Below, one piece after another: positions 25,268-35,255 of a DNA stretch of 64,000 nt. Under the pieces are notes generated by a model. It did no database searches, was not told where the DNA came from, and saw nothing but the letters and a program-made list of their open reading frames with translations. The first letter of the stretch is position 1, and each line of letters starts with the position of its first letter. This DNA comes from JAGWRI01 sp963728785. Lineage in GTDB: Bacteria > Gemmatimonadota > Gemmatimonadetes > Gemmatimonadales > Gemmatimonadaceae. The translations under genes and the position numbers were made by a program. Where the stretch lies: assembly GCA_963728785.1 (NCBI GenBank), contig CAVSKV010000002.1, positions 248,001 through 312,000 of the forward strand. The letters run 5' to 3'.

Positions 25268-28200
25268 ATGCGTTACCGCCCAGCCTTCCAACGCGCCTTA
25301 GCGGTTGCCTTCGTCGCCGTCCCGCTCGCCGGTGTTCGCGCGCAATCGCGCCCCGCCGCGTCCAGCACCAGCCGGCAGGCCGAGCCGGCCGCCACGGCGC
25401 CAGCCGCCCCCAAGGTTCTCGAGCTCGAGGATTTCGCCCGCTGGAATCGCATCACGTCGCCAGCCCTCTCGGCTGATGGGAAATGGATGACGTTCACCTA
25501 TTCGCCGAACGAGGGGGGACAGACGATCCTCCACGTGAAGGCGCTGGACGGCACCAAGGATTACTCGGTGGCGATGGCCGGGGAGTCCGGCACCGGCCGT
25601 GCCGGTGGCGGCGGGCGGGGGGCCGGCGCAGGCGGCAACGCGCCGTCGTTCTCGAACGACTCGCGTTGGGCAGCCTACCTGGTGACGCCGGAAGGTCGTG
25701 GCGCCGGCCGGGGCGGCCGCGGCCGGGGTGGCGTACCGACCCCGCCCGGTGAACGCGGTGCCGCGGCTGCGCAGGAACCGCCGGCCGTCGCTCATCTCGA
25801 ACTGCTGAACCTCGCCACGGGCGAGAAGTTCTCCTTCCCGGGCGCCGCGTCGTGGAAGTTCTCGCGCGACTCGCGCTGGCTGGCCGTGAAGCTCAACCGC
25901 GCCCCCAGCGCGGCCGCTGGTGCGGCCGACGCCGGCGGCGGCGGCCGGGGCGGCCGAGGGGCCGCTGCCGAGGGGGCCGGTACCACGGGAGCCGACGTCA
26001 TCGTGCGCGACCTGACGACGGGCGTGGCCCGCAACATCGGCAATGTCAACCAGTACGAGTTCGACGACGCAGGCAAGCTGTTGGCGTATACGGTGGACGC
26101 CACCGACCGGCTGGGTAACGGCGTGTATCTGCTCGACCCGGCCAGCGGCGAGACGCGCCCGCTCAACACGGCGCAGGCGGACTTCGATCAGCTCACCTGG
26201 AGCGGCGACGGCGACGATCTTGCCGTGCTGCGCGGCGACAAGGTGAAAGGCATGAAGCAGAAGGACAACGTGCTCCTGGCGTGGACGGGCGTGGCGAACG
26301 CGGGCGGCAAGCCGTTCACGTACGATCCGGCGGCGGACGCCTCGTTCCCCAAGGGCATGGTGCTGAGCGAGTATGCGGTGCCCCGCTGGAGCACGGATGG
26401 TTCGCGCCTCTTCGTCGGCATCAAGGAGCAGGAGCCCGACGTGCCGGCGGCCGATTCCAACAAGGCGAACGTCGACGTCTGGCACTACAAGGACCAGACC
26501 CCGCAGTCGGTGCAGATCGTTCAGATCCAGCAGCTGCGCCGCGCGACCTTCCCGGCCGTGATCCTCGTGGGCAGCGGCAAGCTCGTGCAACTCGGCAATG
26601 ACTCGATGCGCGCGGTGACACCCACCGCGAACTTCAGCGCTGCCATCGGCCGCAACGACGCCACGTACCGCGGCGAGGTGCAGTGGGGCGCCAGCCGCGC
26701 CGACCTCTACCGGGTGGACGTCAACACCGGCGCGCGCACACTGATCGACAGGGCGCTCTCGCGCACGTACGGCACGTCGCCGGACTCCCGGTGGTTCCTG
26801 TACCTCAAGAACAAGCAGGTGCGCGCGTTCAATCTGGACAACGGCACCGCGGTGACGCTCGACGCGTCGCTCGTACCGGGTAAGACGTACGTCAACACGG
26901 ACGACGACCACGCCTACGAACTGCCCATCTGGGGGCTTGGCGGCTGGACCAAGGACGGCAAGTCGGTGCTGCTCTACGACAAGTACGACGTCTGGCAGGT
27001 GCCGCTGGACGGCGGCAGAGAAACCAACCTGACGGCGGGTGTCGGCAAGGCCCGGCAGATCCAGTTCCGCGTCGTCCGGTTCAGCGAGGGTGGACGGGGC
27101 GGACGTGGAGGCGGCGGGTTCGGCGGCGGGGGCATGGCCCCGGATACGGCCGCCGTGGATCTCACGCAGCCGGTCACGCTCTCGGCGTACGGCGACCGGA
27201 CGAAGAAGTTCGGCTACTGGCAGGTGACAGCCGGCCAAGCGCCCCACGCGCTGATCTGGGAGGACAGGAACGTTGGTGGCGCGATCAAGGCCGCCGATGC
27301 GGACCGGGTCGTGTTCACCGAGCAGGACTACAACGAGTTTCCGGACTACCTGGCGACGAACGCCGAGTTCGCGGCGCCGCAGAAGCTCACCGACGCGAAT
27401 CCGATCCTTTCCGAGTACGCGTGGTCGGCGGGCAAGGTGCTGATCGACTACAAGGACCGTTTCGGGCACGCGCTGCAGGCCACGCTCACCCTGCCGGCTG
27501 GGTACGAAAAGGGCAAGAAGTATCCGATGCTCGTGGAGTTCTACGAGATCATGTCCAACACCCACCACACCTTCCCGATCCCGGGTTACGCCGACAGTCC
27601 GCAGATCGGGATGTACGCGAGCAACGGGTACATGGTGCTGCAACCCGACGTCGTCTACGAGATCGGCAAGCCGGGCACGTCGGCCGTGGATTGCGTGACG
27701 AGCGCGGTCAAGCAGGCCATCGCCCTTGGCTACGCCGATCCCAAGCACATCGGTCTGCACGGGCACAGCTGGGGCGGCTATCAGTCTTCATTTATCGTCA
27801 CCCAGACCGACATGTTCGCGGCGGTGGTGACGGGCGCGCCGCCCACCAACCTGACCAGCTTCTACGACGAACTCTACAAGAGCACCGGCACCGTGCAGCA
27901 GGGCATCACGACCGTGGGCCAGGTGCGGATGGGCGCCGGCGTCGATCCGTGGACGGAGACCAAGATGTTCGAGGACCAGTCGCCCATCTTCCACGTGAAG
28001 AACATCAGGACGCCCTTCATGATCCTGCAGGGCGGTGACGACAACGCGGTGGATTACGTGGAAGGATTGCAGTTCTTCAATGCCGCCCGCGAGCAGGGGA
28101 AGCAGGTGATCTTCCTGACCTATCCCGGGCAGCCGCACAATCTGACCGACCGCAACGATCAGAAGGATTTCGCGATCCGCATGAAGCAGTTCTTCGATCA

Positions 28201-28279
28201 CTACCTGATGGGCAAACCGATGCCCGACTGGATGGCGAACGGGCTGCCGCAGGTGGACAAGGGGGAACCGATCCACTAG
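25268..28279 (+). CDS. Secreted S9-family (prolyl oligopeptidase type) peptidase
   Basis: 1003 residues. Serine peptidase that should cleave oligopeptides in the periplasm. N-terminal Sec signal (ALAVAFVAVPLAGVRAQ). Residues about 55-640 should be the seven-blade propeller that filters substrates; it is interrupted by several Gly/Arg-rich inserts (around residues 100-125, 140-155, 215-240 and 610-625) which are probably surface loops. The C-terminal catalytic domain starts near residue 700. Catalytic residues: Ser834 in GHSWGGYQSS, Asp924 or Asp925 in QGGDDNAVDY, His957 in PGQPHNLT. Start at 25268 puts the signal at the N-terminus. Ends at a perfect terminator shared with the M16 gene. Confidence 0.9.
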   Translation: MRYRPAFQRALAVAFVAVPLAGVRAQSRPAASSTSRQAEPAATAPAAPKVLELEDFARWNRITSPALSADGKWMTFTYSPNEGGQTILHVKALDGTKDYSVAMAGESGTGRAGGGGRGAGAGGNAPSFSNDSRWAAYLVTPEGRGAGRGGRGRGGVPTPPGERGAAAAQEPPAVAHLELLNLATGEKFSFPGAASWKFSRDSRWLAVKLNRAPSAAAGAADAGGGGRGGRGAAAEGAGTTGADVIVRDLTTGVARNIGNVNQYEFDDAGKLLAYTVDATDRLGNGVYLLDPASGETRPLNTAQADFDQLTWSGDGDDLAVLRGDKVKGMKQKDNVLLAWTGVANAGGKPFTYDPAADASFPKGMVLSEYAVPRWSTDGSRLFVGIKEQEPDVPAADSNKANVDVWHYKDQTPQSVQIVQIQQLRRATFPAVILVGSGKLVQLGNDSMRAVTPTANFSAAIGRNDATYRGEVQWGASRADLYRVDVNTGARTLIDRALSRTYGTSPDSRWFLYLKNKQVRAFNLDNGTAVTLDASLVPGKTYVNTDDDHAYELPIWGLGGWTKDGKSVLLYDKYDVWQVPLDGGRETNLTAGVGKARQIQFRVVRFSEGGRGGRGGGGFGGGGMAPDTAAVDLTQPVTLSAYGDRTKKFGYWQVTAGQAPHALIWEDRNVGGAIKAADADRVVFTEQDYNEFPDYLATNAEFAAPQKLTDANPILSEYAWSAGKVLIDYKDRFGHALQATLTLPAGYEKGKKYPMLVEFYEIMSNTHHTFPIPGYADSPQIGMYASNGYMVLQPDVVYEIGKPGTSAVDCVTSAVKQAIALGYADPKHIGLHGHSWGGYQSSFIVTQTDMFAAVVTGAPPTNLTSFYDELYKSTGTVQQGITTVGQVRMGAGVDPWTETKMFEDQSPIFHVKNIRTPFMILQGGDDNAVDYVEGLQFFNAAREQGKQVIFLTYPGQPHNLTDRNDQKDFAIRMKQFFDHYLMGKPMPDWMANGLPQVDKGEPIH

Positions 28280-28320
28280 CCGGGGGGGGGAAGGCGGGGC
28301 AGCCGCCGCTGCCACACATA

Positions 28321-28358
28321 CGACAAGCCCGCGAACTGGATGGCTCGCGGGCTTGTCG
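28321..28358. terminator. Perfect bidirectional terminator hairpin
   Basis: A 14-bp perfect inverted repeat (28321-28334, 28345-28358) with a 10-base loop, between the convergent S9 (+) and M16 (-) peptidase genes, 41 and 37 bases from their stops. Confidence 0.8.
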
Positions 28359-28395
28359 TCATCGGCCCCCGGTCCGCCCGGAGCCGGCGCAGGCC

Positions 28396-31098
28396 TCAAT
28401 GACTGGTCGGCGTCGGCCCCTCGACCACCTGCACCAGGTGATCCAGGTTCACGTATTTCCGGAAGGCGTCCTGCACCTGCGCCGCCGTGAGAGTGAGGTA
28501 GTACCTGGCCGCCACCATCGGCTGGTCCAGCGGCTCGTCGTTGTAGCTCCAGGTCAACAGCGAGCGTGCAATTGAATTCACGCTCGACACGCCGACCGGG
28601 ATGGAGCGGATCTCGTATTGACGCGCGTTGGTCAACTCATCCGGTTTCACAAGGGTGTTCTGCATGTCGGCGATGTCGTGCCGGATGAGCGAGTCCACGG
28701 GCGCCACCTTGCCGGGGTCGCTCCCGTATTCGACGATGAACATGGAACGCGACCGGTTGATCTCGGGGAACGAGTAGGCGCCGTAGGCGTAGCCGTGACG
28801 GACGCGGATGTCCACCATGAGTCGCGACGCGAACCCATTGCCACCCAGCACGTCGTTGCCGAGCTGCAGCGCGTAGCGGTCGGAGTCGTGGAGCGTGAGG
28901 TCGAGCATCTGCCCCATCAGCACCTCGTCCTGTGAGGCGAAGGTGTTGGGCACGACCGTGTAGCCGGGGGGATTGAGCGGCACCGGTTTGGGAACGACAT
29001 CGGGCGTGGGGCCGCTGGCCGTCCAACCGCCGAAGTACCGTTGGACCGCAGCCTTGGCCTGGTCGGGGGTGACGTCGCCCACGACGACGATGGTGGTGAG
29101 GTCGGGGCGATACGTCTGGGCATAATAGTCGCGCGCGTTCTGCAGCGTCAGCTTGTTGACGGTGTCAGGCGTGGCCTCGCGCAGCCCGGGGTCACCGGCC
29201 GGCAGGAGACCGTGATAGAGCGCGCGGGAGAGCTTGTACTGCGGCGACTGCATCTGGCCGGCCAGCGTCCGGGCGAGCGTTTGCTGCTGCACATCGAATC
29301 CCTGCTGGGGCAAGGCCGGATGCAACTCGTTGTCGGCGAGCAGCCGCATACCTTCATCAAACTGGTCACTGAGCACCGAGAGCCGGAAGTCGGAGCCACC
29401 GTTCTCGCTGGCCGCGATCGCGTCCAGCGCCTTGTGGAAGGCGTCGCGGTCGAGCGTGGTTGATCCGTAGTCGAACAGCGACTGCACCAACCGGCCGACG
29501 CCGCTCTGGCCCGCCGGCTCCTGCAGGTGGTCGTCGTGGTCCACGTGTCCGACCACGGTGACGGTCTTGCTGATCGATTCCGGCTGCACCACAAGCGTGA
29601 TGCCGTTGTCCAGCTTCATCCGCACCGGGCTCAGTGTCCAGTGCGGCATCTCCAGCTTGGCCAGCGCCGAGGCCGCCCAATCCGGCAGCGGGACGTCGAG
29701 CTTGTCGTTGCCGGCAAAGGATTCCGTGCCGCCGAAGCCGGCGCTGTTGGGCGGGCGCTTGCCGTTCTCGCTCGGGGTCAGGACGACGACCACCCGGCTG
29801 GCCGCCTTCAGGTATTCGCGCGCCACGCGATTCACGTCGGCGGTGGTGACATCGCGGATCTGCTGGTCGGCCTGGTCGGGGGAGTCCAGCCCCTGCCAGG
29901 CCAACGCCTGCGACCAGGCCGATGCCAGATTCACCGCACTGTTCTTGTTGAACTCGGATTGCGCCAGTTCGGAGCGCTTGGCGGCATCCACAAGATCCGC
30001 CGGGACGCCGTTCTTCAGCACGTCCGCCATGACGCCCTCGAGGTCTGACTGCGCCTGCTTCGCATTGCCCCCTTTAGGGAAGCCGACCTCGACGGTGCCC
30101 ATGCCGCCCTGGCTGAATGGCTGCGTCCAGGCGTCGGCCGAGAGCACCTTGCCCTGCACCGCCAGCGCCGAGAGTGAACTGCGCGCGTTGTTCAACGCGT
30201 CCATCAGTATTTCGGCAGCCGCGTAGTCACCGGAGTGCATGCCGGGCAGACGGTACAAGAATTCCACGGACCCGGTGCCTTCAGGGGTGGAGCTGGCGAT
30301 CGTTTTCGGGGTGACTGGCCGCAGCGTCACGACGGGGCGCTTGGGCGTGGCGTGTCCCGGAATCGTGCCGAACAGTTGCTTGACCTGCGCCAGGGTGGCC
30401 TGTGGGTCCACGTCGCCGACGATCACGAAGATGGCGTTGTTGGGCTGGTACCAGTCGTCGTAGAACTGCCGAAGGACCTTGGACGTGGTCTTGTCGAACG
30501 AGGGGCGCGTGCCGAGCGGATCGGCTTCGTAGCCGGTGCCGGCGTACAGATCGGCCTCAGCGTGCTCGAACGCCAGGAAGTCCGGGCTGGAAATGTCGCG
30601 CGAGACCTCCTGCTCGATCGCGCCCTTCTCGAGGTTCCAGTCCTTGTCGGTGAGCGCGGCGCCGCGCATGCGCGCCGCTTCGATGCGCAGCAGGATGTCG
30701 AGATAGGCGGACGGCGCGACGAAGTAGTACTGCGTGGCGTCGTTGGTGGTGAAGGCGTTGTTGTCGCCCCCCATCTTGCCCGTCATCTCGTTCAGCTGCG
30801 CGCCGGTGAGCCCCTTGCTGTCGCGGAACATCATGTGTTCCAGGGCGTGGGCCGTTCCCGGAAATCCCTTGGGAGTTTCGTAGCCGCCGGCCAGATAGGT
30901 GATCTGGGTGGTCACCATCGGCGAGAGGGCATCGTGCACGATGACCACGCGCAGCCCGTTGGGCAGCGTGTCGCGCAGGACGTTCGCCGCCGGCGCGCGG
31001 AGCGCCGGCGGGGCGGCGAGATGGAACGCGGGCTGTCCGGACGTGCCCACGCCGACCAGCAGGCCGAGGGCAAGGGATTGCAGTTTGACGGAGTTCAT
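28396..31098 (-). CDS. Secreted M16-family zinc peptidase (pitrilysin/processing-peptidase type), double length
   Basis: 900 residues with a Sec signal. The inverted zinc motif HxxEH is at residues 84-88 (HALEHMMF); the distal Glu ligand should lie in GAIEQEV about 76 residues on. M16 enzymes of this size have an active first half and a second half with the same fold but no zinc; here the second half (after residue about 500) has no HxxEH, as expected. They degrade or process peptides. Start at 31098 has a GAGGAAA site. It is monocistronic and convergent with the S9 peptidase, which may act on the same pool of peptides. Confidence 0.9.
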   Translation of the reverse strand: MNSVKLQSLALGLLVGVGTSGQPAFHLAAPPALRAPAANVLRDTLPNGLRVVIVHDALSPMVTTQITYLAGGYETPKGFPGTAHALEHMMFRDSKGLTGAQLNEMTGKMGGDNNAFTTNDATQYYFVAPSAYLDILLRIEAARMRGAALTDKDWNLEKGAIEQEVSRDISSPDFLAFEHAEADLYAGTGYEADPLGTRPSFDKTTSKVLRQFYDDWYQPNNAIFVIVGDVDPQATLAQVKQLFGTIPGHATPKRPVVTLRPVTPKTIASSTPEGTGSVEFLYRLPGMHSGDYAAAEILMDALNNARSSLSALAVQGKVLSADAWTQPFSQGGMGTVEVGFPKGGNAKQAQSDLEGVMADVLKNGVPADLVDAAKRSELAQSEFNKNSAVNLASAWSQALAWQGLDSPDQADQQIRDVTTADVNRVAREYLKAASRVVVVLTPSENGKRPPNSAGFGGTESFAGNDKLDVPLPDWAASALAKLEMPHWTLSPVRMKLDNGITLVVQPESISKTVTVVGHVDHDDHLQEPAGQSGVGRLVQSLFDYGSTTLDRDAFHKALDAIAASENGGSDFRLSVLSDQFDEGMRLLADNELHPALPQQGFDVQQQTLARTLAGQMQSPQYKLSRALYHGLLPAGDPGLREATPDTVNKLTLQNARDYYAQTYRPDLTTIVVVGDVTPDQAKAAVQRYFGGWTASGPTPDVVPKPVPLNPPGYTVVPNTFASQDEVLMGQMLDLTLHDSDRYALQLGNDVLGGNGFASRLMVDIRVRHGYAYGAYSFPEINRSRSMFIVEYGSDPGKVAPVDSLIRHDIADMQNTLVKPDELTNARQYEIRSIPVGVSSVNSIARSLLTWSYNDEPLDQPMVAARYYLTLTAAQVQDAFRKYVNLDHLVQVVEGPTPTSH

Positions 31099-31305
31099 GG
31101 CATTTCCTCGATATGCGTTGATGCTGACCTGTTCTACGGCGGCCGAGGCGGGATGGCAAGGGAACGCGGGATTTCGATATGACAAGCATGACGTGCGGGA
31201 TCATGGGGTGCGTCGCCCATCGGAAGCGCTGACGCAACGAGATTTCGCGCTCCTGGTGCCTCCACCCGCTGACCAAGCCGGCGTCGGGCTGACGAGCCGC
31301 CGGCC

Positions 31306-33939
31306 TCAATCGTGCGGCGTGGTCATCGCGATGAAGTCCGCACGGCCGCGCAACGATGCGAGCGCGGGATCGAAGTGGATCCACAGCGGCCACGCCCCCT
31401 CGTCGATCGCGTCGCGCACGCGGGCCACGGCGTCATCCCCATGGCCGAACAGCGCCGCCACGCGTGCGCGGTACAGGCTGGCCGTCCAGCCGACGCGTGA
31501 TACCGGTTGCGCCGCGAGCCATCGGTCGAGCGATTCGGCGAGCACCGTATCGCCGGTCTCGGCGGCAAGGCCGGCAAGCTCTCCCCGATAATCCACGTTG
31601 GTGGAATCTTCAACGACCAGCTGCCTGGCTATGCGTATGGCCTCGGGATACGCGCCGAGCATCTCCAGCGACCAGCTCGCGACCAGACGCTCCTCGGGGG
31701 TCGAGCGCTCTTCGAGCGAACGACTCCTGTACCACGCAATGGCGCGTGACGCCGCCTGGTGTGCAGCCACCGTGTCGCCGTGCACGGCCAGCTCGCGCGC
31801 GATCCAGTTGGCCACCCAGCCCGGCGTCGCGGTGTACTGCGGCCGCCCGTCGGTATACGGTGCCAGTCCGAGGTTGGTCATCTCCACGGGCAGCGTGAGC
31901 GCGCTGTCGATCACGACCAGCGCCGCCGTCGGACGCGAGAGCGCGGCGAGCGCGCGCCCCCGCATCCAGGCGCGGCTCAACGGTGCGCTTGCCGGGATGC
32001 GATCGGCTGCGGCGAGTTCTTCCTCGTGGCGGCCCAGGAGATGCAGCGCCTCGGTGAGGTCGCTCCAATAGTCGAAGTGCGTGGTGTCCGTGCTCCAGCC
32101 GAGGTCGGTCTGGGGATTGATACGGTCGAGGAGGTCCAGGGCTCGTTGCGGGCGGTTGGCCCACAACGCCGCCGCGGCAGCTGAGAGCTGCACGGCAGAC
32201 GAGCGCGGCTCGAGGTCGGCGCGCTCGAGCGCCAGCCGCAGCATCTCGTCGTTGCGGCCGTGACACCGTGCCACCGCGATCTGCAGAGACAGTCCATCTA
32301 TCCGGTCCAGGGGCTGCGACCGGGCGTCGAGCGCGCGCGCCACCGAATCGACCAGCGCGCAGTCATTGACGCTCGCTCCCGTGGTGGCGGCGGCCATGGC
32401 CGCCTCCACAAAGCCAGTGTCCCGGTGCGCTGCCTGGAGGAACAGCGATTCGGCGCGCCGTCCGTCCCCGTGCCAATACGTGTCCCAACCCTCCACATAG
32501 GCCTGGTACGCGTCGAACGGTGGAACCTCGCCCTCGCCGGGATCCAGAATGGCGCGCACGTCGACTGCGGATGCAAGCGCGGTCATCACGCGGGATCGCA
32601 GCTCGTCGAGCGCGGCAACCGGCGTCCGCACGTTGGCGATGATCGGGCCCACCGCGCGCACGATGCGCCCCGTGCCAACATCCGTAACCGCCGCCTGCAG
32701 GAACAGCGTATCGCCGGTGCGATAGTAGCTGCCCGAGACGAGCATGTCGGCCCCGGTGCGATGCGCCACCGTGATCGGGTCGACCGCTGCGCCCGTACCG
32801 GTGCGGCTCTGCACGAACACGGCGTGTGGATCGACCACATCGACGAGGCGCGTGCGCAGGAGTCCCTGCGCGATCCAGTCCTGCGTCATGCGCCCCAGGG
32901 ATTGGAGCGACGAGTCCCCCGTACGATTGTCGAACACCGCCACGAGTACGCGCTTGCGGGTATCGGCGGCGCCCGATTGCCGCGCACCGGTGGCGCGCAC
33001 CACCAGCAGCACGGCTGCAGCGGCGGCGCACAGCAGAACCCCCCAGACCGCGGCGCGGCGCACGCGTGTCGTCCCCCGCTTCGCCGCGGCGGCAGGCGGC
33101 GGTGAGCCATCTACGGCAGCCGGCCGAGATGAGTCGGCGGCGGATAGCTCGCCAAGCTTCGCAAGGGAATCCTCGGCTGCCGGTGCAATGGGCTCGGGAC
33201 GAGGAGCACTCTGCCGGCTTCCGTCGCGAATCCGCGCGGCGAGTGTCTTGGCCTCCGCGCTCGGCTTCGCGTCGAACTCGGTGGCCAGCCGGCGCGCGAA
33301 CGCATCGTACAGGCGAAGGGCGCTGCCGGGATCGCTGCCCGCGTCGAGCAGCGTCATCGCTCGCCGTAGCCAACCCTCGTCGCCCGGAGCCAGCGCGCAC
33401 GCGCGCTGCGCCCAGTACGCAGCGCCGGCCGCATTGCCGGCCTGTTCATCGCGCTCGACCAGCGCCCGGATAGCCCGCATGACGAGCTCGGCCACCCGGC
33501 GCCGCTCGCGCGACAGCCATTCCTCGAACTCCTCCCCGGCGTTGGCAAAATGGATTCCGGCGAGCAGCTCACCGCGGTACAAGTCCACAGCCTCTTCGTA
33601 CCGGCCTGCCTGGACCGCATCTTGGAGCCTGGTCACGTCGCAGGTCAGCAGCGCCGCGTCGATGGACACCGCGTCGTCGCCGCGAGTAACGATCGCCCCC
33701 TCGCCGAGCGCATCGCGCAGATGGTACAGCGTATTCCGGAGCGCTCGCCGGGCCGCGAACTGGTCCAGATCGGGCCAGAACATCGCGGCCAGGGTGTCGC
33801 GGCGGTGGTACCCGCCACTGCCACCAATCGCCAGATAGGCCAGCAGCGCGAACCGCTTGGGCTGGGCCGGCAGCGAGGTGATCTCCCGTCCGTCCGACCC
33901 GCGGAGGGCGTGGAGCCCCAGAAGACTGAGCTCGATCAT
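31306..33939 (-). CDS. BTAD/SARP-type transcriptional regulator with TolB-like and TPR domains
   Basis: 877 residues. First come an OmpR-type winged helix (about 1-90, KRFALLAYLAIGG) and a BTAD helical domain (about 95-245, EEAVDLYRGELL, EEFEEWLSRERRR), the SARP arrangement. A low-complexity linker and one membrane helix (about 330-350, VWGVLLCAAAAAVLLVV) follow. Beyond it are a TolB/FlgO-like beta domain (VLVAVFDNRTGDSS) and TPR repeats to the end. So the DNA-binding part should be in the cytoplasm and the rest outside, a one-protein signal transducer. Divergent from the six-gene exported-protein run, 124 bases away, which makes that run a likely target. Confidence 0.82.
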   Translation of the reverse strand: MIELSLLGLHALRGSDGREITSLPAQPKRFALLAYLAIGGSGGYHRRDTLAAMFWPDLDQFAARRALRNTLYHLRDALGEGAIVTRGDDAVSIDAALLTCDVTRLQDAVQAGRYEEAVDLYRGELLAGIHFANAGEEFEEWLSRERRRVAELVMRAIRALVERDEQAGNAAGAAYWAQRACALAPGDEGWLRRAMTLLDAGSDPGSALRLYDAFARRLATEFDAKPSAEAKTLAARIRDGSRQSAPRPEPIAPAAEDSLAKLGELSAADSSRPAAVDGSPPPAAAAKRGTTRVRRAAVWGVLLCAAAAAVLLVVRATGARQSGAADTRKRVLVAVFDNRTGDSSLQSLGRMTQDWIAQGLLRTRLVDVVDPHAVFVQSRTGTGAAVDPITVAHRTGADMLVSGSYYRTGDTLFLQAAVTDVGTGRIVRAVGPIIANVRTPVAALDELRSRVMTALASAVDVRAILDPGEGEVPPFDAYQAYVEGWDTYWHGDGRRAESLFLQAAHRDTGFVEAAMAAATTGASVNDCALVDSVARALDARSQPLDRIDGLSLQIAVARCHGRNDEMLRLALERADLEPRSSAVQLSAAAAALWANRPQRALDLLDRINPQTDLGWSTDTTHFDYWSDLTEALHLLGRHEEELAAADRIPASAPLSRAWMRGRALAALSRPTAALVVIDSALTLPVEMTNLGLAPYTDGRPQYTATPGWVANWIARELAVHGDTVAAHQAASRAIAWYRSRSLEERSTPEERLVASWSLEMLGAYPEAIRIARQLVVEDSTNVDYRGELAGLAAETGDTVLAESLDRWLAAQPVSRVGWTASLYRARVAALFGHGDDAVARVRDAIDEGAWPLWIHFDPALASLRGRADFIAMTTPHD

Positions 33940-34063
33940 GAGCGGTCGAATGTAGGCCGCGCCCTGTCGCCCGGCAACAAACGGCCAGGCCACGGCCGAG
34001 CGACGCTCCCCTCCTACGTTGCCCGGGAAATCGACCGTTCACCGCCAGCCAGGGAGGGCAACC

Positions 34064-35227
34064 ATGTCTATCGTTCGTTCCAGGATGCGGATTGGGGTCG
34101 GGCTCGCCGTCGCCGGGTGGGCCGGGCTCGTGGGGTGGGGCGGGAATTCCGGGCCCCTTCATATGATGGGCCCTGCAATTGCCCGCGGCGCGGTTCTCGC
34201 CGCCGGGGATCCCTGCACGCTGCTTTTGGCCGGCGACGCCGCGCCCTTCGTGGGCCCCCTCTCCTCGCCGCCGTACCGGGCGAGTGATGGCGTGCCAGAC
34301 GTGCACGGTGACCAGTGCGTGTATCGCGGAAAGGATGGGCGCGTGGTGACCGTCGAGGCGAGCTGGAGCGGCGGTGCGGCGGCGAGCAAGGCCGCGCAGG
34401 ACGTGCCCAACACGGCAGGCAGCGGGTTGGCCAAGTCAGGCGCGACGGGCATGGACACCATGGCCCACCGCGTCATGAAGTCGGAGGCGACCGGTCCGTG
34501 GGATCGTGCGACTTGGATACCGGGCGGCTCGGTGCTCGCCACGAAGGGCGACGCGACCGTCATCATCGACGTGAGGGGGCTGAGCGGCCAGGAGAAAGAC
34601 GCCCTGGCGCTGGCCAGGATCGCGGTTCCGCGGCTGGCTCATCCACTCAACTACGATGGCGCCAAGGCCGTGGCGCTCGCGCCCAAGCCGGTCACTCATC
34701 CGGCCCATGCGTGCGATTTCATTCCGGTTTCCGAGGTGGTGGCTGCCATCGGCCCACTCGACGGCGCGCCCACTTCCGATTCGCCTGAAACCACGTGCAC
34801 CTATCGCGTGCACACGGCGCAGGGCGAGCGCACGTACGCTGTCTCGTACGGGTGGCAGAACGGGCAGAAGGCGTACGCATCGCAAACTCACGGCATGGCG
34901 ACCTTGGGCGGCATGACGGGCATGCCGACGAGTTCGCCGCTCGACACCATGCACCAGTCGCCGCAAATGAAGACGATGATGGGCGCCATGATGAAGATGG
35001 TCGGCGGCTCATCCAGCCCCGGTGCCGCCGCAGCGGCCCCCGGCGCGACCACGACGGTTGGAATGCAGACGGACACCACGCTCGTCGGCCCGTGGGACCA
35101 CGCGGCGCTCCTCCACGGCACGCAGCTGATGGCCGTGCGCCACGACGTGATAGTCGCCATGAGCCTCCAGTCGGCGGACTACAACAAGGCCAAGGCGCTC
35201 CTTGCAGCCATATGCTCGCGACTGTGA
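34064..35227 (+). CDS. Exported protein with two Cys-x-Leu-Leu-type repeats, unknown function
   Basis: 387 residues, signal or anchor at 7-30. Two related parts: the first begins DPCTLLLAGDAAPFVG and holds a later Cys in GDQCVYRG; the second begins HACDFIPVSEVVAAIG and has ETTCTYRV. In both, the two Cys are spaced as if they form a disulfide, and each part ends with a similar segment (TGPWDRATWIPGGSVLA; VGPWDHAALLHGTQLMA). Between them is a Met-rich stretch (about 290-320) with MKTMMGAMMKM that could be flexible or metal-binding. The same pattern occurs in the genes at 38052 and 61926, and resembles DUF3558-like lipoproteins. Ribosome site AGGGAGGG. First gene of a six-gene run. Confidence 0.7.
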   Translation: MSIVRSRMRIGVGLAVAGWAGLVGWGGNSGPLHMMGPAIARGAVLAAGDPCTLLLAGDAAPFVGPLSSPPYRASDGVPDVHGDQCVYRGKDGRVVTVEASWSGGAAASKAAQDVPNTAGSGLAKSGATGMDTMAHRVMKSEATGPWDRATWIPGGSVLATKGDATVIIDVRGLSGQEKDALALARIAVPRLAHPLNYDGAKAVALAPKPVTHPAHACDFIPVSEVVAAIGPLDGAPTSDSPETTCTYRVHTAQGERTYAVSYGWQNGQKAYASQTHGMATLGGMTGMPTSSPLDTMHQSPQMKTMMGAMMKMVGGSSSPGAAAAAPGATTTVGMQTDTTLVGPWDHAALLHGTQLMAVRHDVIVAMSLQSADYNKAKALLAAICSRL

Positions 35228-35255
35228 GCACAACGTCCATCGGAGGAATTTTCAG

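Noticed and set aside
25298..27766. 822-residue open frame on the minus strand
   Set aside because: Antisense to the S9 peptidase; Arg/Val/Leu/His-rich with no motif, and the S9 frame has a full catalytic triad.
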